Below are positions 35,458-43,148 of a stretch of 64,000 nt of DNA, in pieces. The notes under the pieces are model-generated. The model was given only the letters and a program-made list of their open reading frames with translations, was not told the DNA's origin and did not search any database. Each line of letters begins with the position of its first letter. The stretch's first letter is position 1. The translations under genes were made by a program, and so were the position numbers. This DNA comes from Idiomarina xiamenensis 10-D-4 (GTDB taxonomy: Bacteria > Pseudomonadota > Gammaproteobacteria > Enterobacterales > Alteromonadaceae): assembly GCF_000299895.1 (NCBI RefSeq), contig NZ_AMRG01000012.1, forward strand, positions 1-64,000. Reading direction: 5' to 3'.

Positions 35458-37788
35458 ATGCAAAGTGCTGCACGCTCGTCGTTAGGTGTTTTTCGTAGAC
35501 CGTTAGTCACGGTTACCTGCTACTCGCTACTCTCAATTAGCTTACTACTGGTCAGTGCTTGCCAGCCCTCACCACCAGATACCGTGAAAGTGCGTCTGCA
35601 AGACCAGCAATCGTACCGTTATTTGGTCAGCGCTGAACAACGTTGGGAGGATGGTCACTATCCCGCTTATGATGGTGATCTACGTGCCTGGCAACGCATT
35701 AGCGTGAGCCGCGATGGCGAGCAGCAATGGCAGCTAACTGGCCAATTAGACAGCTATGATGTGCATGGGCCAGATATTGACGGCTTCAATAACCGCCAGC
35801 TAGCGCCAAGCGATGACGCTGAGGCGCCTGCTGATGACGTTAGCCGCCTACTGCAGCAACCATTTCAACTGCAACTTGATAAGCAACAGCGGTCATTTCA
35901 GGGCGAGCATTTGCAACAGCTAAAAAATACCCCGCGTAGCGACGATGACTATTTTATTCAGGCATTGTTCAGTCAGGACGCGGTGCCGTTGGTCAATACC
36001 GAGATACCAGCCGACGTTGGCGCGACCTTTTCGTTTCAGCACCCGCAGTATGGCAAGTTGAGTGGTGAGGTGACGCAGGTTACTGATGACAGTGTTAGCT
36101 ATAAACTGCAAAACGCCGATGATGCCTCGGTACGAGTTTACAGCATCGCCAGAGTCGATCGTGAGCAAGGCTGGGTATTATCAGAGGCGACCATTAGCGA
36201 CTGGCAATCAGAAGCCGACGGTCGTCGCTATCAACGCATTGTCTCCCGTCAACGGGAAGACCAAGTACAGCCGTTATCGATGGGATTGTTTGACTTCCCT
36301 AAAAGTGAATATTTGCAGCACATCAATCCAAATCCAGCGGATACGCCAAGCCAGAGCGCTGAGCAAGTGCTCAGTTATCCTATCGGGACAGCCTACATTA
36401 AGAACAACCGCCTCAATTTAGTGTTTAATCATCAGCTGGTCGCACGTCTCGGAAGTGGCCACATTGAGCTGAGCGATATTCGCGTATTAGACAAACAAGA
36501 ACAACCCATCGAGCTTGAGTTACTCTCTGATTTTAGCTACGAGGTCGGCTCATATAGCGACGAACAGCGCTATCTGCGGAGTTTTATTTATCACGATATT
36601 GGCCAGTGGTCGGCAGCCGCACCGGAGCGTGATCTTACTAGCGTGACCGCCAACGCCGAGTTTTTCCCTTATCACCATATAGAAGAAACGCTCGTTTTGC
36701 CGGAGCAGGATGAGCAGTCTTCAATTAGCCTCGGTAAAGCAAGGCTCACCGTGAGCGGTACCAGCAAGCCTCATATATTTGATCTCAGCATTGAGGAAAC
36801 CCCCGATAATTTGGTTTATCGCTTTTTCCCCGGCGCCGACAATCTTCACATGATGATGCAACGCGCTCCGAACTATCCGGACTGGATACCCGATTTAGCC
36901 ACCCAAGTGATGTCCAGTTTAAGCGCTGGCCACGGTGTCAGCCACTACCGTTTGCGCTTTGATGGCAAGGTACCGAAAAAACTAACGGCAGTGGCTCAAC
37001 AGCGTAGTGAGCAAGCCACCTTAAGCAAAGCACTAACCTTCTACCCCGATGACGATGAACATCAACGGCAATTACCGCCGCGCGAGTTCGCCACGTTAAC
37101 GGCTGATAGCCGCAGCGATAGCACCGATATTAATGTCGCTAATGCGGTTAAGCAGGTCAAATTACAAGGGCAGCAACAACATCGGCTTTATACCCGTTTA
37201 TCCAGCGCGTTGGCCAGTGTCTGCGAACTGCGCGTAGTCAACGATGCCAGCATTAACGGGCAACCGTTACAATGGCAACCCGCGCCGCCAGAAAAGAGTT
37301 ACAGCAGCTATCGCCGACAACGCACACCACAACGTTCAGCGAACCAAGATCTATGGCAACTGCGCACCGCCGATGGCGAGCAACAATACTTTTATGGTGT
37401 GGAGGTCACTACCGAGCTACGTTGTGACGGTGAGCCCAACTGGCAGTCGTTAGCCATTCAGGACACGCAACGGCCTTGGCTGATCGACTTACGTCAGTTA
37501 CCGGAGCAATCGTGGCAGGCCGAGCAACCTGTTGAAGCTTTGCTAGCGCGCTACCGCTTTTTCGACGATGCTGACCGATTGCTTGCACTGCAGCCGCGCG
37601 ACCAAGATTTTGATAAAGATTTAGCCGACGCGGTGTTGGCCGATTATTTAATTGACGAGCATTACCTAAAAGTCGCCGGCCCTGTCAGTCGTATCGAACA
37701 TCTGCAAATTACGGGGGAAAGCTATCAGCAGCAATGGCAAACGACATTTAGCGATATTGAAGAGGTGATTAATGCAGACAGCAACTAA
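35458..37788 (+). CDS. large lipoprotein of unknown function
   Basis: Not recognised. The ATG at 35458 is preferred because the product (776 aa) then begins with a lipoprotein signal ending SISLLLVSAC (lipobox VSAC, Cys35). Upstream in-frame codons add a non-family extension. The mature part is rich in Gln, Asp and Ser, with predicted beta-strand character and no catalytic motif that I can name. Two Cys (SVCELRV and ELRCDG) near the C-terminus could pair. The gene overlaps the downstream MORN-repeat gene by 17 nt, so both are co-expressed and probably work together in the envelope. No close functional family is apparent from sequence alone. Confidence 0.72.
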   Translation: MQSAARSSLGVFRRPLVTVTCYSLLSISLLLVSACQPSPPDTVKVRLQDQQSYRYLVSAEQRWEDGHYPAYDGDLRAWQRISVSRDGEQQWQLTGQLDSYDVHGPDIDGFNNRQLAPSDDAEAPADDVSRLLQQPFQLQLDKQQRSFQGEHLQQLKNTPRSDDDYFIQALFSQDAVPLVNTEIPADVGATFSFQHPQYGKLSGEVTQVTDDSVSYKLQNADDASVRVYSIARVDREQGWVLSEATISDWQSEADGRRYQRIVSRQREDQVQPLSMGLFDFPKSEYLQHINPNPADTPSQSAEQVLSYPIGTAYIKNNRLNLVFNHQLVARLGSGHIELSDIRVLDKQEQPIELELLSDFSYEVGSYSDEQRYLRSFIYHDIGQWSAAAPERDLTSVTANAEFFPYHHIEETLVLPEQDEQSSISLGKARLTVSGTSKPHIFDLSIEETPDNLVYRFFPGADNLHMMMQRAPNYPDWIPDLATQVMSSLSAGHGVSHYRLRFDGKVPKKLTAVAQQRSEQATLSKALTFYPDDDEHQRQLPPREFATLTADSRSDSTDINVANAVKQVKLQGQQQHRLYTRLSSALASVCELRVVNDASINGQPLQWQPAPPEKSYSSYRRQRTPQRSANQDLWQLRTADGEQQYFYGVEVTTELRCDGEPNWQSLAIQDTQRPWLIDLRQLPEQSWQAEQPVEALLARYRFFDDADRLLALQPRDQDFDKDLADAVLADYLIDEHYLKVAGPVSRIEHLQITGESYQQQWQTTFSDIEEVINADSN

Positions 37789-39751
37789 GTTAGCACTCAC
37801 CTTAACCCTTCTCTCAGCACTCCACTGTGCAGCGGCCGCGCCGCAAAGCGCGCCAGCCAGTGGCGCTGCCGAAACCACTGAAAACAACCCGGCTAACGAT
37901 GCCGCATTGCAGGCGTTTGAAAAACAACTGACCATGCAGCTGTCGCAGCCGGTTGCTAAATTGTTTGACCCGCCCAGCGAACAGTCGGCCAGCGATAAAC
38001 GTTGGTTCAACGGTAAGTTCTTTGAAGTCGAAACCGCCGAGGACGCCCAATATAAGGTGTTACTCGGTCAACAGACTGAGCAAGGCATAGAGGCTGCGTT
38101 ATTTTATAAAGGCGGCGAGAACCCTCGCACATTAACGTACAGCAAACCAACCGATAATGGCGACAGCTTAATATTTGCTGGTCCCTACCAGATGTTTGAT
38201 TACGACCCCTACCAAGGGGAAGGCAGCCGTTACCTGCAAGAAGTGGGGCAATGGGACGATAACGGTGACTATCATGGATTGCGGCAGATCTATAATTCAG
38301 AGGGGCATTTATGGCGTGCGGTGCAATACCAACACGGCCAGCAACAAGGCTTCGAGGTACTTTATTATGATAATGGCCAACTCAAACGCTATATGCGTTG
38401 GCAAGATGGTAAACCCGTAGATGCCGAGGTGATCACTTATTCACGTGACGGCAAAGTGGCTGAGCGTACGCATTACAAGGACGGCAAAAAGCACGGCCAG
38501 CACCTTGAATATTTTGACGACGGTCAAATCAAAAGCGAGATGACTTATCGCCATGGCGATTGGTTTGGTGAGCGCAAAACCTATTACAAGACCGGCGAAC
38601 TATCGATGACCGCCACCTACAACAAGGACGGTATCGACGGCGATTTGGTCCGCTTCAATAAAGCTGGCGATGAAATTTTACGTGAATCCTATCGCGATGG
38701 TAAACGGCACGGCTCAAGTGAGCGTTTTTATGACAGTGGCCAGCAACAAGAAGACTTACACTATAGTAACGGCGAGCCGACTGGAGAATGGCGTTATTGG
38801 TACGAGAGTGGTCAACTGCGGATACATCGCTTTTACGATGAACAGGGTCGCTTAATTGAAGAAAAGCATTTTCGTGAAGACGGCACCCTCGACCAACAAA
38901 TCTCATTCTATCAACACCCAGATTATGGTCGGGTAAAGTTAACCGAAGATTTTGACCGCAATGAACGTAAAACCCGTGAAGTGCATTTTAATCGTGCTGA
39001 ACGCTGGGTATTACGTAAGCAGTTTGACGAACAAGGCAAACTCAGCCTGCGCGATGAGAGCCTAAAAGGCCAGCGCAGTGGTGAAGCGGTTAGCGCCAGC
39101 TGGGGCGGTCAAACACGCTACCAGCATTATCAGAATGGCAAACTTAATGGTGACTACCGGGTCGAAAATGAGGCGGGAGAGATTGTTGAGGAGGGTCAGT
39201 ATAAAGCTGGCGAATCGGTAGGCAAGTGGCGCACTTTAGACCATGACGGTGGCTGGATCACACGGCACTACGACGATCAAGGCAAACTACATGGCGAGAC
39301 TCGTAAAGTCGATGCCGACGGCGAGCTCTTATATGTCGAGCATTATCAGCACGGGCAGCTGCATGGCGACTATCGTTATGTGGATAACGGTGATGGTTTT
39401 CGTGACGGTCAATATGAAGCCGGTGAACGAGTCGGCAAATGGCGTCTACAAGATAGTCAGTATTCACCGATTTGGAGCGGTACTTACGAACACGGAAAGC
39501 GTGTCGGCGAATGGCTGGCGACTTCTGCAGCGGGCTATGTGGTTGAGCGCGAGCACTATAATCAACAAGGCCGCTTAGATGGACGTCGTCTCGTGTTTGC
39601 CGAAGACGGCGCATTGAAAGAAGTCGAGCATTATCAGAATGGCCAGCGTAGCGGCATTCAGCTGTATTATCGCGACGGTCAGTTAAACTCTCGATACCAA
39701 TACGATGATCAGGGTCAACTCGTTGATAAACAGCTAGATTTAGACAAGTAA
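37772..39751 (+). CDS. exported MORN-repeat (MORN_2/YwqK-like) protein
   Basis: The 659-residue protein has a signal peptide (residues 1 to about 22). Residues about 150-655 consist of repeats of roughly 22 residues with the pattern HGxxxxYYxNGQL ... YxxGK, for example KDGKKHGQHLEYFDDGQIKS and RDGKRHGSSERFYDSGQQ. This is the MORN_2 repeat, also found in YwqK-type immunity proteins. No enzymatic domain. The repeats form an extended beta solenoid and probably bind a partner. GAGG lies 6 nt before the ATG, and the start overlaps the lipoprotein gene. As YwqK proteins are cytoplasmic antitoxins and this one is exported, an antitoxin role is not assumed. Confidence 0.82.
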   Translation: MQTATKLALTLTLLSALHCAAAAPQSAPASGAAETTENNPANDAALQAFEKQLTMQLSQPVAKLFDPPSEQSASDKRWFNGKFFEVETAEDAQYKVLLGQQTEQGIEAALFYKGGENPRTLTYSKPTDNGDSLIFAGPYQMFDYDPYQGEGSRYLQEVGQWDDNGDYHGLRQIYNSEGHLWRAVQYQHGQQQGFEVLYYDNGQLKRYMRWQDGKPVDAEVITYSRDGKVAERTHYKDGKKHGQHLEYFDDGQIKSEMTYRHGDWFGERKTYYKTGELSMTATYNKDGIDGDLVRFNKAGDEILRESYRDGKRHGSSERFYDSGQQQEDLHYSNGEPTGEWRYWYESGQLRIHRFYDEQGRLIEEKHFREDGTLDQQISFYQHPDYGRVKLTEDFDRNERKTREVHFNRAERWVLRKQFDEQGKLSLRDESLKGQRSGEAVSASWGGQTRYQHYQNGKLNGDYRVENEAGEIVEEGQYKAGESVGKWRTLDHDGGWITRHYDDQGKLHGETRKVDADGELLYVEHYQHGQLHGDYRYVDNGDGFRDGQYEAGERVGKWRLQDSQYSPIWSGTYEHGKRVGEWLATSAAGYVVEREHYNQQGRLDGRRLVFAEDGALKEVEHYQNGQRSGIQLYYRDGQLNSRYQYDDQGQLVDKQLDLDK

Positions 39752-39899
39752 CGGGCGTTAACAGATGGCCTGGTTAAGCCATGACTCGATTGTCATTTAG
39801 CGCAGCGCAACATTCAGGTTATAATAGCGGCATCAATGTCGATTTTGTTGCCATTGCGAGCACCAAGATCATCATAGCCAAGTAAGAGTTATCTGTATT

Positions 39900-40556
39900 A
39901 TGTCACGTAGTAAAAAGCAGGAAAGTATCGTTTTAGAAACGCCCACTGGCAGCGACAATGTGTTGCTGCATTCTTGCTGCGCGCCCTGCTCCGGCGAGGT
40001 CATGGAGCGTATCGCCGAAGCTGGCATCAAGTTCACTATTTTCTTTTATAACCCTAATATTCATCCCGAACGGGAATATTTGATCCGCAAAGAGGAAAAC
40101 ATTCGTTTTGCCGAAAAGTTAGGCGTGCCGTTTGTCGATGCCGATTACGACGCAAAGAATTGGTTTGATCGGGTGAAAGGCATGGAGTGGGAACCCGAAC
40201 GAGGTAAACGCTGCACCGAGTGCTTTGATATGCGCTTTGAGCGCACAGCGCTCTACGCCCACGAAAATGGTTTTGATACTTTTACTAGCTGTTTAGGTAT
40301 TTCGCGCTGGAAGAACATGGAGCAAATCAACGATTGTGGTATTCGCGCTGCCGAGCGCTACCCCGACGTGCATTACTGGACCTTTAACTGGCGTAAGAAC
40401 GGCGGCGCAGCACGCATGGTAGAAATTGCCAAGCGTGAGCGTTTTTATCAACAGGAATACTGTGGCTGCGTTTACTCGCTGCGTGACACCAACAAATGGC
40501 GCTTACAAAATGACCGTGAGCGTATTGAAATTGGTGTTAAGTACTACGAGCCTTAG
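39900..40556 (+). CDS. queH: epoxyqueuosine reductase QueH
   Basis: QueH reduces epoxyqueuosine to queuosine in tRNA, the last step of Q biosynthesis, replacing QueG. The 218-residue protein has the family cysteine motifs: HSCCAPCSG (about residues 24-32), [12 protein letters not shown] (about 101-112), and [12 protein letters not shown] near the C-terminus, which hold the iron-sulfur cluster and redox disulfide. [18 protein letters not shown] is also typical. Length fits. It is a single gene between the MORN gene (plus) and the convergent flgO pair. Confidence 0.93.
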   Translation: MSRSKKQESIVLETPTGSDNVLLHSCCAPCSGEVMERIAEAGIKFTIFFYNPNIHPEREYLIRKEENIRFAEKLGVPFVDADYDAKNWFDRVKGMEWEPERGKRCTECFDMRFERTALYAHENGFDTFTSCLGISRWKNMEQINDCGIRAAERYPDVHYWTFNWRKNGGAARMVEIAKRERFYQQEYCGCVYSLRDTNKWRLQNDRERIEIGVKYYEP

Positions 40557-40574
40557 CCTTTTTGCCATGAGCAA

Positions 40575-40599
40575 ACGCGCGGTCTACCGTGCCGCGCGT
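40575..40599 (-). terminator. possible terminator of the flgO pair
   Basis: 8-bp stem with a 9-nt loop overlapping the flgO stop. It is followed on the minus strand by TTTGC, so the T-run is weak. Confidence 0.4.
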
Positions 40600-41189
40600 A
40601 ATATCGGTTTTAATTCACTACTTTGTACTTGCCGTAATACTTGCTTAGGAATAAATACCTGAGCCGCGCTGATCACCTGTTTGTCGGTAATATTGACCAG
40701 CCGAGCATTCACCATCATGCCCTGTTCGTGTTGCGCGGTCGTTGCCACCAACACATGGCTGATCGGTACAATTTCTTGCAGCTCCAAATAATCGCGTGAC
40801 AACGCAAAATCACCTTTAGCGGTGACTCGAATAAAGTCAGTGGTCTTATAATCCAACACTTTAAACTGTGCGCCATGCATCGCGTATATCAGGTCTTCAC
40901 TAAATAGTTTGCTAATGGTATCAGCTTGTTGCAGCTGCCCATCTACCGCGACTAAGCTGGTGATACCAACCGCCTTAGGATCCACCGGTTGCCGCATATG
41001 TAGGCGCAGGTCCTGAGCTAACCGATTGGCAAAGCTTGATAATGATGGCGTTTCTGGCGGCGCTTGACTTGCGAGCTCCTGACGCCCGCTATCCGTTGCC
41101 GCTGACGGCACGTTATTGGCGTCTTGAGTCACACAGGCAGCTAATAATAAACTGGCGGTCGAGAGAATGACTAGTACATAACTTTTCAT
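40584..41189 (-). CDS. flgO: FlgO-family outer-membrane lipoprotein (second copy)
   Basis: FlgO helps flagellar stability at the outer membrane in Vibrio. The 201-residue lipoprotein has lipobox LAAC (Cys19) and a FlgO domain with SSFANRLAQDLRLHM, VGITSLVAVDGQLQQADTISKLFSEDLIYAMHGAQFKVLDYKTTDFIRVTAKGDFALSRD. The C-terminus VNARLVNITDKQVISAAQVFIPK is typical. Its start overlaps the upstream paralogue by 4 nt (ATGA). Gene order and shared domain suggest an ancient duplication. A stem-loop (ACGCGCGG / CCGCGCGT, 40575-40599) overlaps its stop codon. Confidence 0.83.
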   Translation of the reverse strand: MKSYVLVILSTASLLLAACVTQDANNVPSAATDSGRQELASQAPPETPSLSSFANRLAQDLRLHMRQPVDPKAVGITSLVAVDGQLQQADTISKLFSEDLIYAMHGAQFKVLDYKTTDFIRVTAKGDFALSRDYLELQEIVPISHVLVATTAQHEQGMMVNARLVNITDKQVISAAQVFIPKQVLRQVQSSELKPILRAAR

Positions 41190-41788
41190 CGTGATGTGCC
41201 CTCACTTGATTCACGCTGTAAGCGGCCATTAACAACCTCAACTTGACGCTGGTGCCAATAAAAACGTTTGCTAATAAAGTCGCTGGCACTGGCCAGCACT
41301 TGCTGAGTACGACGGTCAAGCACTCTAACTTGCACCAAAACGCCATGCTCACGAGGTGCCAAAGTACCGACCACAACCCGGTCAACTTGCGGGTACTGCG
41401 GTAACTGCTCAATGTCACGACTTAACACCGTTTCACCATGCGCTGACACTGCGATGAAGTCGCGAGCCCGAAAGTCAACCAACGCAACATGGCGCTGGTT
41501 TAACTCGGTATACAACGCTTCGCTGAGCTGCTGCCCCAGACTGGCGGTAGCATCTCCCTGGTGAGGTAGTTGTAAACTATCGGCCATGACAAAACTGGCA
41601 ATCCCGGTCAGTTGGCTATCCGTGGAGGCCTCGTCCGAAGACGATGTTATCGTGGTTAAGCCGGATTGTAATTGCGCCGCTAAACGTTCAGCGGCCATTT
41701 GCAGTGGCTCCACATGAGCCGCCCAGACGTTGCTCGTTACAATCAATTGGGTCAGTAAAAATAGCATAGACAAGATAAAGCGACGCAT
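41186..41788 (-). CDS. FlgO-family exported protein (first copy)
   Basis: The 200-residue protein has a signal peptide (residues 1 to about 23, NVWA-A) but no lipobox Cys, unlike its downstream neighbour. The FlgO-like region has ERLAAQLQSGL, GIASFVMADSLQLPHQGDATASLGQQLSEALYTELNQRHVALVDFRARDFIAVSAHGETVLSRDIEQL. This mirrors the domain of the next gene segment by segment. A sigma-28 site lies 35 nt upstream, tying the pair to the flagellar regulon although the main cluster is 23 kb away. It may partner FlgO or replace part of the disk; function is inferred from family. Confidence 0.78.
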   Translation of the reverse strand: MRRFILSMLFLLTQLIVTSNVWAAHVEPLQMAAERLAAQLQSGLTTITSSSDEASTDSQLTGIASFVMADSLQLPHQGDATASLGQQLSEALYTELNQRHVALVDFRARDFIAVSAHGETVLSRDIEQLPQYPQVDRVVVGTLAPREHGVLVQVRVLDRRTQQVLASASDFISKRFYWHQRQVEVVNGRLQRESSEGTSR

Positions 41789-41822
41789 GAAAAAGCCCGA
41801 TGATCAAATGTCAGATACCTAG

Positions 41823-41849
41823 CTATCGGCATTGCACCGGGCATCTTTA
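41823..41849 (-). promoter_or_regulatory. sigma-28 promoter of the flgO pair
   Basis: Minus strand TAAAGATG, 11 nt, GCCGATAG. This matches 6 of 8 and 7 of 8 bases of the FliA consensus at exact spacing, 35 nt before the first FlgO-family gene. It closely resembles the flgP site. Confidence 0.78.
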
Positions 41850-42125
41850 ATACTATCGGACATACTCCTACCCAACGTCCCTATCCGGAATATCAGCAAG
41901 TTTATGATGATTGCGAAAGCGGATGCCATAAAAGGGGCCCGCAGGCCCCTAACATTTCCGAGTGCGAACGGTTCTAGGGAGTACCAAATTCGCCATATCG
42001 CCGCCAACCTGTGCAAGCGACGTTATCGACTTTAAAGGATCTCGGGACAGCCGATGAGAAAAAGTGACCAACGCTAACAAGGTTAGGACAAACACCTCAT
42101 TTTGTGGTCAAACCTTGCATCTACG
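41850..42125 (-). other. gene-free gap with strong terminator; possible small RNA
   Basis: The 337-nt interval between the first FlgO-family gene and the LytTR gene carries the sigma-28 promoter (41823-41849), a strong hairpin at 41933-41950, and about 175 nt of sequence between that hairpin and the LytTR stop. No coding frame with a start and family likeness was seen. The 175 nt are either the LytTR 3' untranslated region or hold a small RNA read on the minus strand; I cannot decide. Confidence 0.4.
41928..41950 (-). terminator. terminator downstream of LytTR gene
   Basis: Perfect 7-bp stem AGGGGCC / GGCCCCT with a 4-nt loop, followed on the minus strand by TTTTAT. It lies about 175 nt past the LytTR stop, unusually far. 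Confidence 0.72.
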
Positions 42126-42869
42126 CTACGCTTGCGCTTCCAACCCCAGTTGCGAAAAAAGACTCTTTCGATAAGCATTACCGATCTTAATTTCGGTACC
42201 ATCGCTAAGCTCAAGTAAGGTATAGCGACCGAGTTCGCTAGAAATTTCCGTGACGTATTTAATATTGACGATAGCCGAACGATGTACACGAATAAACCGC
42301 TGTGGATTCAACTGTGCTTCGAGTGAACTCATCGAGTCGCGGTGTAGCAACATCGCCTCTTTCGTGTGTAACTCAACATAGTTCGCCGCACCTTTTATCC
42401 ACATAATATCGTCAGTCGGTACTAAACGAATTTTTCCTACAGATTTAACCGGCAGTAGTTGTTGGTAATTTTTTGATAATGACACGTTTTGCTGACTCCA
42501 TTCTAACCACGCAGAAGCGTCCTGCAACACATCTACCCAAACTTCCGCATCCACCGAGCTAGGCAATAGCAACGCTTTTCCAGGGCCCACATAACAGCTT
42601 TGCTGCCTGTCGAACTCGCCAGCAATATAAAACAGTTGGGTGGGCAAGCGCTCTATTAGCGAAAACACATAGCTAATATCATGAGCAACCACAGCTGTAT
42701 CAATGACGCAGCAGTGTGGTCTCAATTGTTGCGATTTTTCGACAAAGCTGTCGAGATTGTCTTCTCGAGCTAACAAACACCATGTCGTTTGACATCTTAA
42801 TGCCGCACGGAAACTGGCGAACATTTCATTTTTCGGTGAAAGCAGCAACGCACCGTAAAAACCCGCCAA
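42126..42869 (-). CDS. LytTR-family transcriptional regulator with degenerate receiver
   Basis: The 247-residue protein ends in a LytTR DNA-binding domain (about residues 140-240): KSVGKIRLVPTDDIMWIKGAANYVELHTKEAMLLHRDSMSSLEAQLNPQRFIRVHRSAIVNIKYV. The N-terminal 120 residues resemble a receiver fold, with CCVIDTAV where the phospho-Asp strand would be. The paired acidic residues of active receivers are missing (LLLSPKNEM), so phosphorylation is doubtful. It follows a TonB-dependent receptor and its terminator. LytTR regulators beside TonB receptors are common in marine gammaproteobacteria. No kinase partner is adjacent. Confidence 0.88.
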   Translation of the reverse strand: MAGFYGALLLSPKNEMFASFRAALRCQTTWCLLAREDNLDSFVEKSQQLRPHCCVIDTAVVAHDISYVFSLIERLPTQLFYIAGEFDRQQSCYVGPGKALLLPSSVDAEVWVDVLQDASAWLEWSQQNVSLSKNYQQLLPVKSVGKIRLVPTDDIMWIKGAANYVELHTKEAMLLHRDSMSSLEAQLNPQRFIRVHRSAIVNIKYVTEISSELGRYTLLELSDGTEIKIGNAYRKSLFSQLGLEAQA

Positions 42870-43069
42870 ACAGCACCTCGGCTTACCGTAATATTTACTT
42901 AACGATCCTATCCGATGACTGTACTAGCGGGTGTTTTTGTGACAAACCCAACAAGTCGTTATTCAAATGAGGTGAACCAATAGTCATATGAAAACTTTTT
43001 AGTCATAAACCGTTCGTTTTCCGGTTTAAAAAAATGATAAGCATTAATTGTTCGGCTTGGGTAATGCAC

Positions 43070-43101
43070 AAAAAAAGCCCCGAACCAAGGCTCGGGGCTT
43101 T
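43070..43101 (-). terminator. terminator after TonB-dependent receptor 1
   Basis: 9-bp stem AAGCCCCGA / TCGGGGCTT followed by TTTTTT on the minus strand, 48 nt past the receptor stop. The remaining part of the gap to the LytTR start has a weak Fur-like stretch (43035-43049) but no gene. Confidence 0.9.
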
Positions 43102-43148
43102 ACACTCAGCAGCGCTGTCGTGTTTGTTGCTAGATAAGAGACACTGAC

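Noticed and set aside
38100-39740. Tandem DNA repeat or CRISPR-like array in the MORN-repeat gene
   Set aside because: The periodicity is at protein level with divergent codons; there are no identical DNA repeats or spacers.
37772-39751. MORN_2 protein as an antitoxin of a toxin-antitoxin pair
   Set aside because: It has a signal peptide and its partner is a lipoprotein; no toxin domain was seen.
39765-39782. Hairpin ATGGC/GCCAT after the MORN-repeat gene as terminator
   Set aside because: Short 5-bp stem and no T-run.
41819-42016. Short open frame of 65 codons between the FlgO-family genes and LytTR gene
   Set aside because: No ribosome binding site or recognisable domain, and it crosses the sigma-28 promoter and the terminator.
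43035-43049. Fur-like sequence TGATAAGCATTAATT upstream of the LytTR gene
   Set aside because: Only about 10 of 14 symmetric positions match, it is about 165 nt from the start, and it is in AT-rich DNA where chance matches are common.
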